Shown: positions 10,842 through 21,866 of the stretch, in pieces | How the letters are laid out: each line of letters opens with the position of its first letter | Position numbering within the stretch: position 1 is the first letter of the stretch | Source: Xenopus tropicalis | Lineage: Eukaryota; Chordata; Amphibia; Anura; Pipidae | DNA: 64,000 nt | Assembly: GCF_000004195.4 (NCBI RefSeq) | Contig: NC_030681.2 | Coordinates: 141,170,006 to 141,234,005, forward strand | Direction of reading: 5' to 3' | The notes under the pieces: generated by a model | Seen by the model: the letters and a program-made list of their open reading frames with translations, nothing else | Database searches by the model: none | Told to the model about the DNA's origin: nothing | Program-made: the position numbers and the translations under genes

Positions 10842-11357
10842 TTAAGGTCGCCAAGTGAGCGGATCTTCTCCCAATATCCCCACCCACGGGTGGGCAGGGT
10901 CGGACTGGGGGGTGCAGGGCCCACTGGGGCTGCCGCCCCAGCTGCGTCCCCTAATCCCCCCGCAGGGCCCCCGCCTGATGTCCTCCCCGAGCGCGTATAA
11001 ATTGAACGCGTCGGGGAGGAACAGTCAGTAGGGGGAGCGCCGGCAAAGGTCGGACTGGGCCGCTGGGGCCCACCGGGATTTTTCCCGGTGTCCCGGCGGC
11101 CCAGTCCGAACCTGCGGGTGGGTAATATTGGGAAAATGTAGGCTAATTTGATCATTTGGCCCTGGGGCCAAATGACTGAATTATGACGGGAGCAATGGGC
11201 GCAGTCAGTCCGGGGACCGCATCGATCTGACTAAATCTTTTAACCTGCCCGATCGATATCTGTTCAATTTCAGGCCAGATATCAGTCAGGCAGGCCCCTC
11301 GTTCCTGCCCCTACACGGGCCGATAAGCTGCCGAATCGGCCCGGGTATGGCCACCTT
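10842..11357 (-). mobile_element. AAGGTGGCCATACACGGG-family element, interrupted
   Basis: The reversed right end CCGGGTATGGCCACCTT and the left TTAAGGTCGCCAAGTGAGCG match the family also seen at 34055 and 59045. Internal blocks include TTGGCCCTGGGGCCAAATGA and TTTTAACCTGCCCGATCGAT. A second element (10895-11114) sits inside it. The TTAA at the left and in relatives suggests a TTAA-targeting family (Kolobok- or piggyBac-like), which is inference. Confidence 0.75.
10895..11114 (+). mobile_element. CAGGGTCGGACTGG hAT MITE nested in host element
   Basis: The termini CAGGGTCGGACTGG and CCAGTCCGAACCTG are nearly perfect inverted repeats. They are flanked by a perfect 8-bp duplication CGGGTGGG (10887-10894, 11115-11122) that belongs to the host element sequence. 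The interior is GC-rich and has CCGGGATTTTTCCCGG. A partial copy lies at 20983-21077. Confidence 0.92.
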
Positions 11358-12677
11358 GGCCATCTAGTAGCAACACTGATTTATTACTTAAACCACCCGT
11401 GGCCAGCACTGACCAAAACACATACCAGAGACTGTACCTTGGCTCTTTTAAGTATGAAAATAATAAAGAAAATAAGGTTGCACCTTCCACTTGGATATAT
11501 CTCAAGTCTAATTATACTCCCCCATAAAGGGATCTCAAATCAAGTGAGGATGGAAGGAGAATGTGCATCAGGAGTACTTAACTCTTTTAAGTATGGCCAA
11601 CATCTGTGGTTCAAATGGAGGAAGTAATGCTTTATGACCCCAATGTCCTCGCAAAGTATGTCAAACGCTAGTATTTCACTTAAACCATTAAACCAATTTC
11701 AAGAACGGCAAATAAAACTGCCCAGTTTGATAAAAATTGACTAATTCTTGAAACAAAACCCTTACATCTCTTTCAACTACAAAGGAATGTTCAGTAAGAA
11801 TCAGGTACCATTTTTTTCTGCTGCGATTCCCATAAGATTTTATCAGCTTGGAATTGCAATTTCTGAAACAGGACGAATTCCGGACATAAATGTTTGAGAT
11901 AAATAAAGATCCTTTTCATTCCACTCAACCTTACAGAGGAAGAGACGTTATCTGTAATCAATAGGCTCAATGAAATACCATTTTTACTGAGGCAATAATG
12001 CTGACAAATAATTGTCTAACTTCTGGTTAAGATTGTCTTCTTTTTTCCCCTGAAACATTAACCGACCATAAATGTATTAATCGTGCAGAAAAACAGATAA
12101 GGGAGTTAAACGTGCGAGGGTTGGGTTTATTTTTGGTTTTGTCCATAGACAAAGGAGGGTATGTGAGATAAGGTAATACATGTTTTTTTTATATCTAAAA
12201 GTCATCTTAAAATGTCAAGATTATATAAATATCCTTAATCTATCCTGAACTTTACACTGTTAAGAGTTATCATTTGTTTGCCCACCAACAGGAAAGAAAG
12301 GCATCGGGACAAAAGCAATACAAAAGATGTCATTGAAGGGGATTTGGCAAGAACATTCAAACCCATGCACATTCAGACACTGCTGTATGAGTGCTATGTA
12401 CAAAGCTAGTCAAGTGGATTTGTACATACCGAGGACAAACACGTTAGGAGTAGAGGTGAGCAGGTCACAGAATGGCCTTCCTACACTTTGTATGGCCTGG
12501 AATGCAGAAATACAAGAACAAGGAGCATGTACTTATGCTTAGGGGCCTATAGACAACGCTTGATCCATGGTGGCTGTAACGCTGTCTTAAATAATGTAAG
12601 AATAAAGCTCAGAAAAATACTGACTCTTTTCCTGAATATTAAGTTCAACTGAGGTCTAGAGTAGAATCTAAGTATGT
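11358..12677. other. Single-copy-looking sequence
   Basis: No gene is recognised. About 11890-12080 has an even, low-repeat texture with several TAAT/ATTA cores and may be conserved non-coding sequence. A 71-codon + frame at 12327-12542 is unremarkable. Confidence 0.35.
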
Positions 12678-12685
12678 ATCTAGAA

Positions 12686-12990
12686 CAGTGATCCCCAACC
12701 AGTGGCTCAGGGGCAACATGTTGCTCACCAACCCCTTGGGTGTTGTTCTCAGTGCCCCCAAACCAGGGAGTTATTTTTGAATTCCTGACTTGGGGGCAAG
12801 TTTTGGTTGAATAAAAACAAGATTTCCTACCAAATAAAGCCCCTGTAAGCTGATAGGGTGCATAGAGGCCCCTAATAGCCAATCTTAGCCCTTATTTGGC
12901 ACCTCCATGAACTTTTATGGTGCTTGTGTTGCTCTCCAAGTCTTTTTTATTTGACTGTGGCTCACGAGTAAGAAAGGTTCGGGACCCCTG
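12686..12990 (+). mobile_element. CAGTGATCCCC-family hAT MITE, copy 1
   Basis: The ends are CAGTGATCCCCAACC and GGTTCGGGACCCCTG, with a perfect 8-bp duplication ATCTAGAA (12678-12685, 12991-12998). The body carries GGGCAACATGTTGCTC, CCTGACTTGGGGGCAAG and TAGGGTGCATAGAGG. The reverse strand holds a recurrent open frame (start MAIRGLYAPYQ) shared by all copies. It is a chance frame of a non-coding element. Confidence 0.95.
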
Positions 12991-12998
12991 ATCTAGAA

Positions 12999-13654
12999 CA
13001 TATGATTAAATGCACAAGAACACCAATCTTAATATGCAATAAGGTCACAATTTGGAAATTTTGTGTTCTGGGCTGGAAAACAGCAACAGTCCAGCCCAGA
13101 ACACAGGTAAAGGGCACTGTGTCTAGAAAGTGAAAAACTTGACCATAAAGTTGGTTAATATTGGTAATATTGGGTGTTGGATTCTCCTGAGTAAGCTACT
13201 TGTTACAAGAAAGGGGTCATTTATAATCCCTTTTACACTGTACTCTGTACTGAGCACTAGATGAAAAAAGCTGCCACTTCTATCTTGCACCTCAGAATGA
13301 CTCAAGGTGAAAGCGGGAGGGAAGTGTACCTTTCTGCTTCCCCCCACTTGCCCTATTAAAATAGAGCGTAGCCTAATGCAGGCCGCACTCAAAGCCCAGT
13401 CCACAGGTCCACAGTTTGCAGACTGCAGGGAGCATTGTGAATGAGCCCTCATATGTGGCGCCAAAATTATTCTCTTCCTGACCACAGATAGATGCAAGAA
13501 CTAGTGCGAACTGCAGGGCATGTTGATCATCAGCACACATCTGATCATGGTTCAGTCCAACACCGATCAGGAAGGCTGGAATCACTCTGGGACCTTCTTG
13601 ATATGAAGCTTGAGTGGGCACTATTGCTTCTAACTATTTGGCCAATTGCATGGT
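12999..13654. other. Single-copy-looking sequence
   Basis: There is a local inverted repeat around TCTGGGCTGGAAAACAGCAA (13068-13100) with CCAGCCCAGAACACA. Nothing gene-like is visible; the 124-codon reverse frame has no domain I recognise. Confidence 0.35.
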
Positions 13655-13813
13655 CAATTCCCTATTTCTGTATGGGGAAAAGAGATGGAAGGATAGAGAG
13701 AAGAGACTTGGATAATAAAGAGGTTGAGGGAGGAGAGGAAGAATAATAGTTTAGTAAGTGGGCCTATGGTCCAAGGTTTTCTGCTGGGCCCCTGGCATCT
13801 CTGTTTGACATTG
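13655..13813 (+). mobile_element. CAGTGTCGGACTGG-family fragment
   Basis: It is colinear with the 3' two thirds of the element at 7335-7548: CCCTATTTCTGTATGGGG, ATAATAAAGAGGTTG, GTGGGCCTATGGTCC, TTTTCTGCTGGGCCCCTGG. It ends in a diverged terminus TTTGACATTGG. The left end is missing. Confidence 0.7.
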
Positions 13814-15344
13814 GATACAAGTCACCATGTTTTCTACCAATAAAGCAGTGTTTTTATCTATGATGATGATGGTGTAATTGTGGGCGTGTTCAAAGTTGTG
13901 TCTGCCAAAATAGTGCCTGATGCACGAAAACGAAGTTGCATCTAGCATTTTCAGAATAAGGGTTGAGCCAATAATCATGAAATAACATCACAAACACCCA
14001 GCTCCCTAATTAACCTCATCAGGTTCTGATATCCCTCAGTGACCTCAGATGCCATCATTAAAACTTATAGAGGACAATGTACTTGTAAAAAAGCTATGTT
14101 GGCAGCCAATCAGCAAACACCAGCTGTTATGGGTTACTTACAGTTAACTAAAGGTTAATTTTAACATAAACACCCCCATTAACAGAATACAAGCAACCTA
14201 TCTACCTCAACATTTTCATTCTCAGAGCAAAAATTTGTGAGTTCAGCAGGCACCCTTGAATGGGTGTTTGAGACCGCGGTGCGGTGCTGGCAATCAAACG
14301 TCCAAGTTATTAGAGGTAAGAACCATTCCTGAGTGTGGTATGGGAAGAGACAGTGCATGAAAAAGATGGCAGAGGTCAGGAGGGTAACACTGAGGATAAA
14401 ATACTTTCATCTATTGTGTTGGGGTCAACAGGCTCCCTTCAGGGGACCACGAGGCCGAGATTAATTACTTGTTGCAGTTGGTGCACTATTGTTTTCTTGA
14501 ATAACAGTGATGACTTTAGGCACTTGGTGGGACTCTGGTTCACACAGTGTAAGGAAATAGAGGGAGATGAGCGAAAGCATTTGACTTATGTAGGACAAAC
14601 GGCCTCGTACCATATTCATCTTGGAAATGAATGATCATTAGACATAGAAAAGCGCAAAATCTGCCTCATGGAGCTGTTCTGATTTATAGATTGGCGTTTA
14701 TGGATGAGTTCAGTGCAGCAGATACATGGCGCCCCCCCTAGCTGGACTGAATTTTTGAATTTCATGAAGTCTGATGACACAGATATTTTTTTTCCCTATT
14801 CATTGTTTGACACCTCAGTATTTATTATCTGTGTTGCAAAGAGAAATGAGGAGAAAAACAAAAAAAATGATCATGTCCTAAGCAGCTGTCTAGCGGCGGC
14901 TGAATTAAAACTCCATTCATCAGTCTTGCTTTACGTGTGCATGATGGGAATTGTAGTTCCGTATCATTGGATATTTTTTAATCACTCTTAAAGTTGCGTT
15001 GATAGAGCACATATATGGGATAACTATTTTTGATATAAGTGAAGTGGGCTCTTCTGAATTAGGTTTAGCCATCTTGATACTAAGCCATAATGGAATGTTC
15101 CACAGCACGAGCAATGATATATGCTGATGACATAAACACAATGAGATAAACAGAGAATAAACCTTATTGGCCAAGGATCCCCAATTTGTGTCCTCTGTGG
15201 ATCTGCATACTACCCAATTTTAATTGAATTTAATTTATCTATAGGTAACACATATACTAGATTGCTACATATGCTGAAATTCATTAAGAGAGGAAGGAAG
15301 TATCACAAGTTGTTCTCTAAATAAGTCAAAGGGATTCTGGGAAC
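13814..15344. other. Single-copy-looking sequence
   Basis: Open frames of 95-99 codons at 14335-14634 and 14704-14991 show no domain or signal I can name. No repeat termini are recognised. I would leave it unannotated. Confidence 0.35.
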
Positions 15345-15560
15345 AAATTCCTTAAGGCTCCTAGAAAAATACCATTTACATGGGCTTATCCTATAGGCTA
15401 AAGCTCACCCACTGGGTTTTAAAGCAGAAGCCAGGATAATAGCTGATCAGATTCCCAACTACAGACCGGTTTCGCCCTTCTTGGGGCTCATCAGTGTAGT
15501 GCAGTGTTTTCTGATCAGCTTAGGTAGAGCCAGGAGTGGGGATTCACGAACAAGTCAAAA
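15345..15560 (-). repeat. Dispersed 261-bp repeat unit, copy 2 (permuted)
   Basis: It is the reverse complement of sequence at 440-716 with the two halves in swapped order. CTTATCCTATAGGCTAAAGC joins the halves that form the ends of copy 1. It includes CCCAACTACAGACCGG and CTGATCAGCTTAGGTAGAGC. Confidence 0.65.
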
Positions 15561-16463
15561 GTTGTTCTCTAGCAACCCCCTGTTCAGCAAGAGGTATATA
15601 AAGAATAGGTTGGTGAACTTAAAGCCCAAAAACAGTGCATGGCTAAAAGAAGACCCCATGGCTAGCCCATTGGTGAGGCTGACAATTTATAAAAGCATAT
15701 TGTAGCAGACTGTTATACAGTGGCACATAACAAACACATCAATATACTTTTGGAAATGGAGAGTGCCTAAGTAAGAAGTCAACACGGAGTGCCTGCACAT
15801 TCTTGCGTGTAGACTTCTCATTAGTATGACTTTTCGTGGCTCATTATGTGCCATCAATCAACATCAATTGTATAGGCGCATTTTTTGTGTATGGAGATGA
15901 CCTGTCACATTTTTGGAGGTTCTTCTTCTCTGTTGGGAGTGGAGACTGAAGGTTGAGCAGAAGAATCAACTAGACAGCGCTTTTTTGAAGTCATTGACTA
16001 TTGATTCCCAGCTTGGGAGTGTATTTGACATTGTTTGGAACTTTGGAGGTGACCTGTCACATTTTGGAGGTTCTGCTTCTCTGCAGGGTTTGGAAGTGGA
16101 GATGGTAGGTTGAACAGAAGCATCAACAGATATTCCAAAGTCAGTGACTATTGATCCCCCGCTTGTGGGTGTATTTGTCATTGTTTAGAACACCACCAAT
16201 ATTTATTCATTCAGGATTTAGACTGATTCCAGGATATCATGGAAACTGTCACTTAATCCACCAGACACATGAAGGAAATACAATTTTGCTGCCATTTTGA
16301 TGATTTGGTTCAGATTCACTTTGGGTCAGATTCATTTTGTTAGTTGCCCGCTTATATTATCCAGCCTAAAATTGGGACCTGTGAAAAATATAAAGGCATT
16401 CATCACTTAAGGCAGCTTCTCATATTTCCCATCTGATACATGCCCGCAGCTCACTTTTATTAC
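15561..16463. other. Single-copy sequence with a local duplication
   Basis: Two related segments of about 165 bp lie in tandem (about 15890-16040 and 16045-16200). Both contain GACCTGTCACATTTT-GGAGGTTCT and later GTCA(T/G)TGACTATTGAT, about 152 bp apart. This is a local tandem duplication that has diverged. No coding function is seen. Confidence 0.5.
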
Positions 16464-16471
16464 CATTACAT

Positions 16472-16726
16472 CAGTGATCCCCAACCTTTTTTACCCATGA
16501 GCAACATTTCAATGAAAATAAAGCTGGGGAGCAACACAAGCACAAAAACATTCCTAGTAGGTGACCAATAAGGTCTCGGATTGGTTAATTAGTAGCCCAA
16601 TGTGGACTGGCAGACTACTATAGACTCTGTTTAGCAGTACAAATGGTCTTTATGCCTCCAAGTCAGAAATGGGCACTAACTTTGATGCCACTGGGAGCAA
16701 TATCAAAGGTGTTTTGGGGATCACTG
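16472..16726 (-). mobile_element. CAGTGATCCCC-family hAT MITE, copy 2
   Basis: The ends are CAGTGATCCCCAACC and GGGGATCACTG, with a perfect 8-bp duplication CATTACAT (16464-16471, 16727-16734). It is in reverse orientation relative to copy 1 and is a diverged subfamily (AGCAACATTTCAATGAAAAT, GGGGAGCAACACAAGC). Confidence 0.93.
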
Positions 16727-16771
16727 CATTACATTAATGGCACTAAAAAGGGGTAAAACAACTAATGACCC

Positions 16772-17036
16772 GTAAGCAACATGTAGCTCTCCCCCCCATT
16801 TGATGTTGCTCCCAGTGGCCTAATGGAAGGTGCCTAATTTTAAAACTCTTCACTTGGATGCAAGTTGTAAAGGCAAATAGCCTCCTGCAGTCATGCAGTC
16901 TACATGGGGCTACCAAAAAGCCAATCGCAGCACTTATTTGGCAACTGTTAAGAATGTGTTTTCATGATTGTGTTGCACCCCAAAAATATTATACATTTGA
17001 TTGTGGCTTATGGGTAAACAAGGTTTGAGTGCACTG
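16772..17036 (+). mobile_element. CAGTGATCCCC-like hAT relic, copy 3
   Basis: It has the block order of the family (GTAAGCAACATGTAGCTC, GATGTTGCTCCCAGTGG, GCCAATCGCAGCACTTATTTGGC, TTGATTGTGGCTTATGGGTAA) but decayed termini and no visible target duplication. It lies 45 bp from copy 2. Confidence 0.65.
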
Positions 17037-18021
17037 ATCTCGAGGTTTGGTCGAACTACAAATTCAGTGTGTTATAATTGCCCTGATGACTTTTTCCAGT
17101 AGATGCATTTCTTTTTCCTCTTTGGATGCCATCACAGTCACCGCCACCTGTGCATTACGACCATTAATAGAGTCTAATCTGTGACTCCACGCCTCTCTTT
17201 ACTAATGTTGGAGATCTCCCCTTTGATACGGAGATCATTTTGCCTGGCTTAAAAAATATCTCCAGTAAGACTTTGGCAAGAAAAGATGTTTCCTTTGTTA
17301 AGGAATTGCAAATGTCTCTCTCTCTTTTTTTTTTTTTAATTCTGACAAATATGCATCACTTCAAATGAGACAGCTCGTCCAACAGCCTTCAGATCTCCGC
17401 AATGCATTTTGGCAAGGAGACTAAACACTCCCGGTGCCCGCTCCTCGCCTTATGCACGCTGCGCATCACTGCAGTTGGCAGGTTACACAAGAAGACTCAC
17501 TCATGGCGACGCTCAGATGGTGGCTAGCAGGAATATCAGTGAATTAACTTTTGGCCTGCTGACAATGCCTACCTTTGCCAAAACAGCCCCAGATAATTTG
17601 ATTTCTCGCCTGTAGCTGATTCCGTGCCAACCCACAAGAGGGATTTTAGAAAGCTAAATTCTTCTTGGAGGATGCTGCTGGGGAGGCCAAAATCTTGCTG
17701 TATGAATAAAACGCTAGCTGCTCAATGGCTTTGGGCCAGAACATGTCAGCGCTTGATTCCTGAAGAGACAGTTATGTTTCAGAGCATAGTAATATATAGA
17801 AGTAAAAAAAAGTCCAATATTTTAACTTTTTCTTAGAATCACTCTTTGCATGGAATTCTCTGCTTTGCACAATTTAGTATCAGGAAACAGATAGGGTTCT
17901 TACAATGCCAACTTGTAGGTCATTTATAAATAAGGTTAAAGGCAATTGACCAAAGACAGACCCCAACATACTCCATTAACAACATTGGTCAAACTACAAT
18001 ACATTCCATTTATTAATACAT
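17037..18021. other. Single-copy-looking sequence
   Basis: No gene or repeat terminus is recognised. There is a (TC)n/T tract at 17313-17338. Texture at 17200-17700 is even and could include conserved non-coding sequence. Confidence 0.35.
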
Positions 18022-18474
18022 GCAGTATGGGATCCCTTATCCGTAAACCCGTTATCCAGAAAGCTCCGAATTACGGAAAGCCTGTCTCCCATTGACTCCA
18101 TTTGAATTAAATAATTCAGAATTTTAACAGCCCTATTGGGTTTATTTCATGGTTAAATGATTCCCTTTTCTCTGTAATAATAAAACAGTACCTGTACTTG
18201 ATCCCAACTAAGATATAATTACCCCTTATTGGGGGCAGAACAGCCCTATTGGGTTTATTTAATGGTTAAATGATTCCCTTTTCTCTGTAATAATAAAACA
18301 GTACCTGTACTTGATCCCAACTAAGATATAATTACCCCTTATTGGGGGCAAAACAGCCCTATTGGGTTTAATGAATGTTTTATTGATTTTTTAGTAGACT
18401 TAAGGTATGGAGATCCAAATTACAGAATGATCCCCTATCTGGAATACCCTTGGATAACGGGTCCTATACCTGTA
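18022..18474 (+). mobile_element. ACAGGTATGGGA-family MITE with 113-bp array (copy B)
   Basis: This is the shortest copy. The left end is CAGTATGGGATCCCTTATCC, it has about two to three 113-bp units (CCCTTTTCTCTG near 18162 and 18275), and the right end is GGGTCCTATACCTGTA. The last unit is the terminal variant ending GGGTTTAATGAATGTTTTAT. Confidence 0.88.
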
Positions 18475-18808
18475 CTGCTTTAGGTGAGCCCGCCTCCTCG
18501 TAGAAGGCAACTAGTCTGGCAGGATCTGTTGCACTTAGCACAAGCTAGCTCTACTTTTAATGTTGTGGTTTGAAATGAATTCCAATTCTTATCCCATTCA
18601 TGTCCCTTCCTACCACAAAACTTTCCTTCCTTACATATTTAACTAACAGGACTTATTTTCTTGGGTCTTCTGAAGACAATAAAAAACTTAATACAGCCTA
18701 CCAATGTGGTAGTGAATCATGGGAAGGACTTGTATGTATATAAATGAAATAAAATGCCAGTTTGGCCAGCTATTTAGTTGGATAAAGATCCAAACATCAA
18801 AGTATATA
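18475..18808. other. Single-copy-looking sequence
   Basis: Nothing gene-like or repetitive is seen. Confidence 0.4.
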
Positions 18809-18816
18809 GTGAAGAC

Positions 18817-19123
18817 CAGTGTTTCCCAACCAGTGGCTCAGGGGCAACATGTTGCTCCCCAACCCCTTGGATGTTGCTCTCAGTGCCCCCAAACCAGGGA
18901 GTTATTTTTGAATTCCTGACTTGGGGGCAAGTTTTGGTTGAATAAAAACAAGATTTCCTACCAAATAAAGCCCCTGTAAGCTGATAGGGTGCATAGAGGC
19001 CCCTAATAGCCAATCTTAGCCCTTATTTGGCTCCTCCATGAACTTTTATGGTGCTTGTGTTGCTCTCCAACTCTTTTTATATTTGACTGTGGCTCACAAG
19101 TAATAAAGGTTGGGGAACCCCTG
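18817..19123 (+). mobile_element. CAGTGATCCCC-family hAT MITE, copy 4
   Basis: The ends are CAGTGTTTCCCAACC and GGTTGGGGAACCCCTG. The flanking octamers GTGAAGAC and GTGTAGCA match at 5 of 8 positions, a decayed duplication. The body is nearly identical to the copy at 12686, suggesting a recent common source. Confidence 0.9.
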
Positions 19124-19131
19124 GTGTAGCA

Positions 19132-19654
19132 TAACCTCTGAGTAGCTACCACTTTGACCTACATGATATCCATTCTAAACAATCAACTCCCAATCAAAAA
19201 TAATTTTATTTCATTCTGAAATAATATTTTTGGAGGACACACACCATGCAATTGCTGTGCCAAGAAGGTAAGAGTTTGACTTTTGTGGGGGCTGTTGTGT
19301 TGGCTTCTTGTGGTCTTGGGTTACAAGCACATATACAGTGTCAAGGGGAAAAAGGGAAATCTCAAAAAATTTCTCAAATACCAACCATTAAAATTTGCTG
19401 GTAGGTGTGAAGCATTTTATCATTCCCCTTTGATAATATATTGGAAAATAATGAACATTTAGGGAAACGTGACTCCCCAAAAGGAGACTAATTGCTCTAT
19501 ATTCTTATGTAAGTTCTCCAATGGAAAGCCTTTTATTGGTTGTCCCCAAGACACACGTTTCAGCCTCCTCCATGCTTCCTCTACCCTTGCTATTAAATAA
19601 CAAATCGGTGTACAAATCTTTAAGAAATTAAGAGCTCTATATAATTATAGAAGT
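19132..19654. other. Single-copy-looking sequence
   Basis: No gene or repeat boundary is recognised. Confidence 0.4.
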
Positions 19655-19930
19655 TATAAAGATATAGTAATATTATTATTAACATTATAAAGCGCCAACT
19701 AGTGATGAGCGAATCTGCCCCCAAAAATTCTCGAAACACATTTGTTGCGCAATTTTTTTTGTTGCCCGCGTCTATTTTTTTGTCGTCCACCCTTTTTTGA
19801 CGCAACCGCGCCCAATTTGACAGCGCAATGAATTTTTTCCGCGCAAATTTTCACGGAAGTTTCGCGAAACAATTCGCCAAAAAGAGCTTACAATCTGCAG
19901 GGAGAAAGGGTTGAGACAGAAGATGTGGGA
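19655..19930 (+). repeat. Retroposon tail (GCGCC...GAGCTTACAATCT type) split by a hAT MITE
   Basis: The left flank ends TTATAAAGCGCCAAC and the right flank starts AAGAGCTTACAATCTGCAGG. These two phrases lie close together in the frog retroposon tails seen at 35451, 46439 and 58500. The TAGTGATGAGCG element at 19700-19880 lies between them. I think the tail belongs to an L2-like LINE or a SINE using it, but this is tentative. Confidence 0.55.
19700..19880 (+). mobile_element. TAGTGATGAGCG-family hAT MITE, copy 5, 3'-truncated
   Basis: It starts TAGTGATGAGCGAATCTG and runs through TTGTTGCCCGCGTCTATTTT, GACGCAACCGCGCCCAATTT and AAACAATTCGCCAA. The right arm and terminus are missing. CGCCAA occurs just before the left terminus and at the truncation point, so the loss may be a deletion at microhomology. 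Confidence 0.8.
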
Positions 19931-20518
19931 ATGGGCAAGATCATATAGGAGCATAATAAACTTTGGTGATTACATTTTACGGAAAACTTGTAATTAATTT
20001 ATGGGATATAATATCATTATTCTAAAAAAACAAAAGGATGAAAGGCCCTAATTGTCTCTGCAATATATGTATTTGATGAAGGCTACATCATGGAGGAAAA
20101 TTGCTCCCTATCGTTCTTGCTTCAATGTCATTGAAAATCTGTTCATATTTCCATAAGGAAGCGTGACTCGGCCACTGTTCGACTACGCAAAGATAACAAA
20201 AACCAAAGTAGCATGACAAATACATTTTATCGTAGCCCCTACTACTGGCTATGTCAGGAAGCCCTCTGGCTAAGATTAACGTAGTTATAAATTTGCACCT
20301 CTAACATCTTGTATTCATTTACCATGTGTGTGAGATAAGTAGGGTTACATGACATAGAACTTCAATAAAATACTTTAACTCAAAGAACTCGGAATACATT
20401 GTTGGCTTAAATAAATTAACTCCAAATGAGCAAACATGGTCTGGCTGCTAAATCCATGTTGCCTTTATTTCCTATTAGTTAAGTGAATTCCATTTCTTTA
20501 CTAATCAAGAACTTAAAG
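19931..20518. other. Single-copy-looking sequence
   Basis: No feature is recognised. Confidence 0.4.
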
Positions 20519-20690
20519 CAGTGGTTCCCAGACAGTGGGGCTGGCCATTACAGGGGGGCTTGGAACAGGGGCGAGGGGCTCAGCATGAAGGCCAGCTGGG
20601 GAAGATTTTGGAAAATACATATTTGTTCTCCTAGATACACCTGAAAGTCCATGTTGAACATCAGGGGTGAGACATGAGGCGAACACTTAT
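20519..20690 (+). mobile_element. CAGTGGTTCCCA hAT-like fragment
   Basis: It starts CAGTGGTTCCCAGACAGTGG and contains TTCTCCTAGATACACCTGAA, which also occurs in the element at 49679. The right terminus is not identified. Confidence 0.5.
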
Positions 20691-20697
20691 TGACATC

Positions 20698-20976
20698 TTA
20701 AGCTGCCCATACATTAGAACAAGTGGATCTTTCCCTTCTATGCCCACAGGGGACAGGAATACAATGGCAGGGATACAGACCATCGAGATGAAGACGACAT
20801 CAACGAGCCAATGTGGTCCTTGGTCTGAAAATCAAACCTGGACAATAAACATTTGGCTGATTTTTGGCCAGATATCGGTTGGGTAGGCCAATTGTAGGAC
20901 CCCATGTACTGGCAATTCAGCTCCAAACTGGTCTGAAGGGGCTTAATTGGCAGCTTAAATCTGGCTGTGTATGGAG
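20698..20976 (+). mobile_element. AAGGTGGCCATACACGGG-related element
   Basis: It begins TTAAGCTGCCCATACATTAG and ends with GGCTGTGTATGG. The interior has GACATCAACGAGCCAATG and TTTGGCCAGATATCGGTTGG, which match family blocks. The termini are diverged. Confidence 0.6.
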
Positions 20977-20982
20977 TAAGGA

Positions 20983-21077
20983 GTGCCGGCAAGGGTCAGG
21001 TCTGGGCTGCCGGGGCCCACTAGGGCCAGGCCCCACCGGGATTTTTCCCAGTGTCCCAGCGGCCTAGTCCGACCCTG
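20983..21077 (+). mobile_element. CAGGGTCGGACTGG hAT MITE fragment
   Basis: It matches the right part of the element at 10895-11114: GCCGGCAAGGGTCAGG, CCACCGGGATTTTTCCCAG, and terminus GCCTAGTCCGACCCTG. The left end is missing. Confidence 0.7.
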
Positions 21078-21305
21078 CACACTACTTTCTGTTACAGTTA
21101 GAGCTGCATTATTTCCTGTCAGCTGATCTCTGAGGGAACACACAGCCCATCACTAAATGGCGGCTCAAGGGAAAGGATGTAAAAGGGCAATATTTACTGA
21201 TATATATATTCCAGTTTGGTAAGATTCTTTAATAGGTCAATTAACATAATATAAACTATCTGTATCTGTTACATATTCATTCTGGGGGTATAGTTTTCCT
21301 TTAAT
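21078..21305 (-). mobile_element. T2-type MITE half
   Basis: It ends GGGGGTATAGTTTTCCTTTAA, the reverse of a TTAAAGGAAAACTATACCCC-type end known from Xenopus T2-type elements. It also carries ACATAATATAAACTATCTG and CTAAATGGCGG. The opposite end is lost at the junction with the hAT fragment at 20983-21077. Confidence 0.65.
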
Positions 21306-21664
21306 GAGGGGTTACCAGGGGAAGACATACAGGCATCAGTCTGACTCTCAACAGGCTGCCCTATTGCGGCTAGTACAGAGCAGAACCACACTCAGGAGAG
21401 GAGATAAAAAACTAAAGCAGACAGCTAGAGCAATGCCATCTCTTCACTGGCTGCTAGACTGGGGGGCGTGTTTAGTAATCTGAGCTTAGAACAACTGAGC
21501 ATGCCCACAAGCCAACAGCCAAAGCAAATTCCTGAGGGAGGGGGCTGAGTGGGTTACAGGAGGAGAAGGAAATCTAAGTGATTAAGGGGACACTGCAGGT
21601 ATTGAAAGATTTCAAAGAGGCAGTTCACCGATTACATTTTTGTGTGTGGGGTTTACATGTCCTT
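21306..21664 (-). mobile_element. TTAA-type MITE with TTAAAGGACATGTAAACC end
   Basis: The right end is GGGGTTTACATGTCCTTTAA. The interior contains GACTGGGGGGCGTGTTTAGT, TGAGCATGCCCACAAGCC and GGAGGAGAAGGAAATC. I recognise these as a Xenopus TTAA-type miniature element. The left boundary abuts the preceding TTAA element. Confidence 0.6.
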
Positions 21665-21666
21665 TA

Positions 21667-21866
21667 ATTCATGGGCGCAGCTTTTTTTTTTTACACAATT
21701 GTGACCTATTTGACACAATCGCAATTTTATTGACACAACCATGATTTTTGGATACGACCGCAACTTTTTTCTCACTTGGCCAATTTTTGTCGCTGGAAAT
21801 TTTTCCCGAAAAATGGTGAATTGAGGAAATTTGTAGCAAATCCGAAAAAATCCGCTCCTTGCTAAT
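21667..21866 (+). mobile_element. Diverged TAGTGATGAGCG-like element
   Basis: It has runs of ACACAATCGCAATTTTATTG and GATACGACCGCAACTTTTTT and a right part AAATCCGAAAAAATCCGCTC. These are reminiscent of the 20-bp units of the family, but the termini are too decayed to prove it. Confidence 0.4.

Noticed and set aside
12547..12882. Recurrent reverse-strand frame starting MAIRGLYAPYQ, also at 18774, 27410, 48013 and (partly) 25372
   Set aside because: It occurs because the non-coding CAGTGATCCCC MITE is repeated. Each copy stops or runs into flanking sequence differently, so it is not a gene family.
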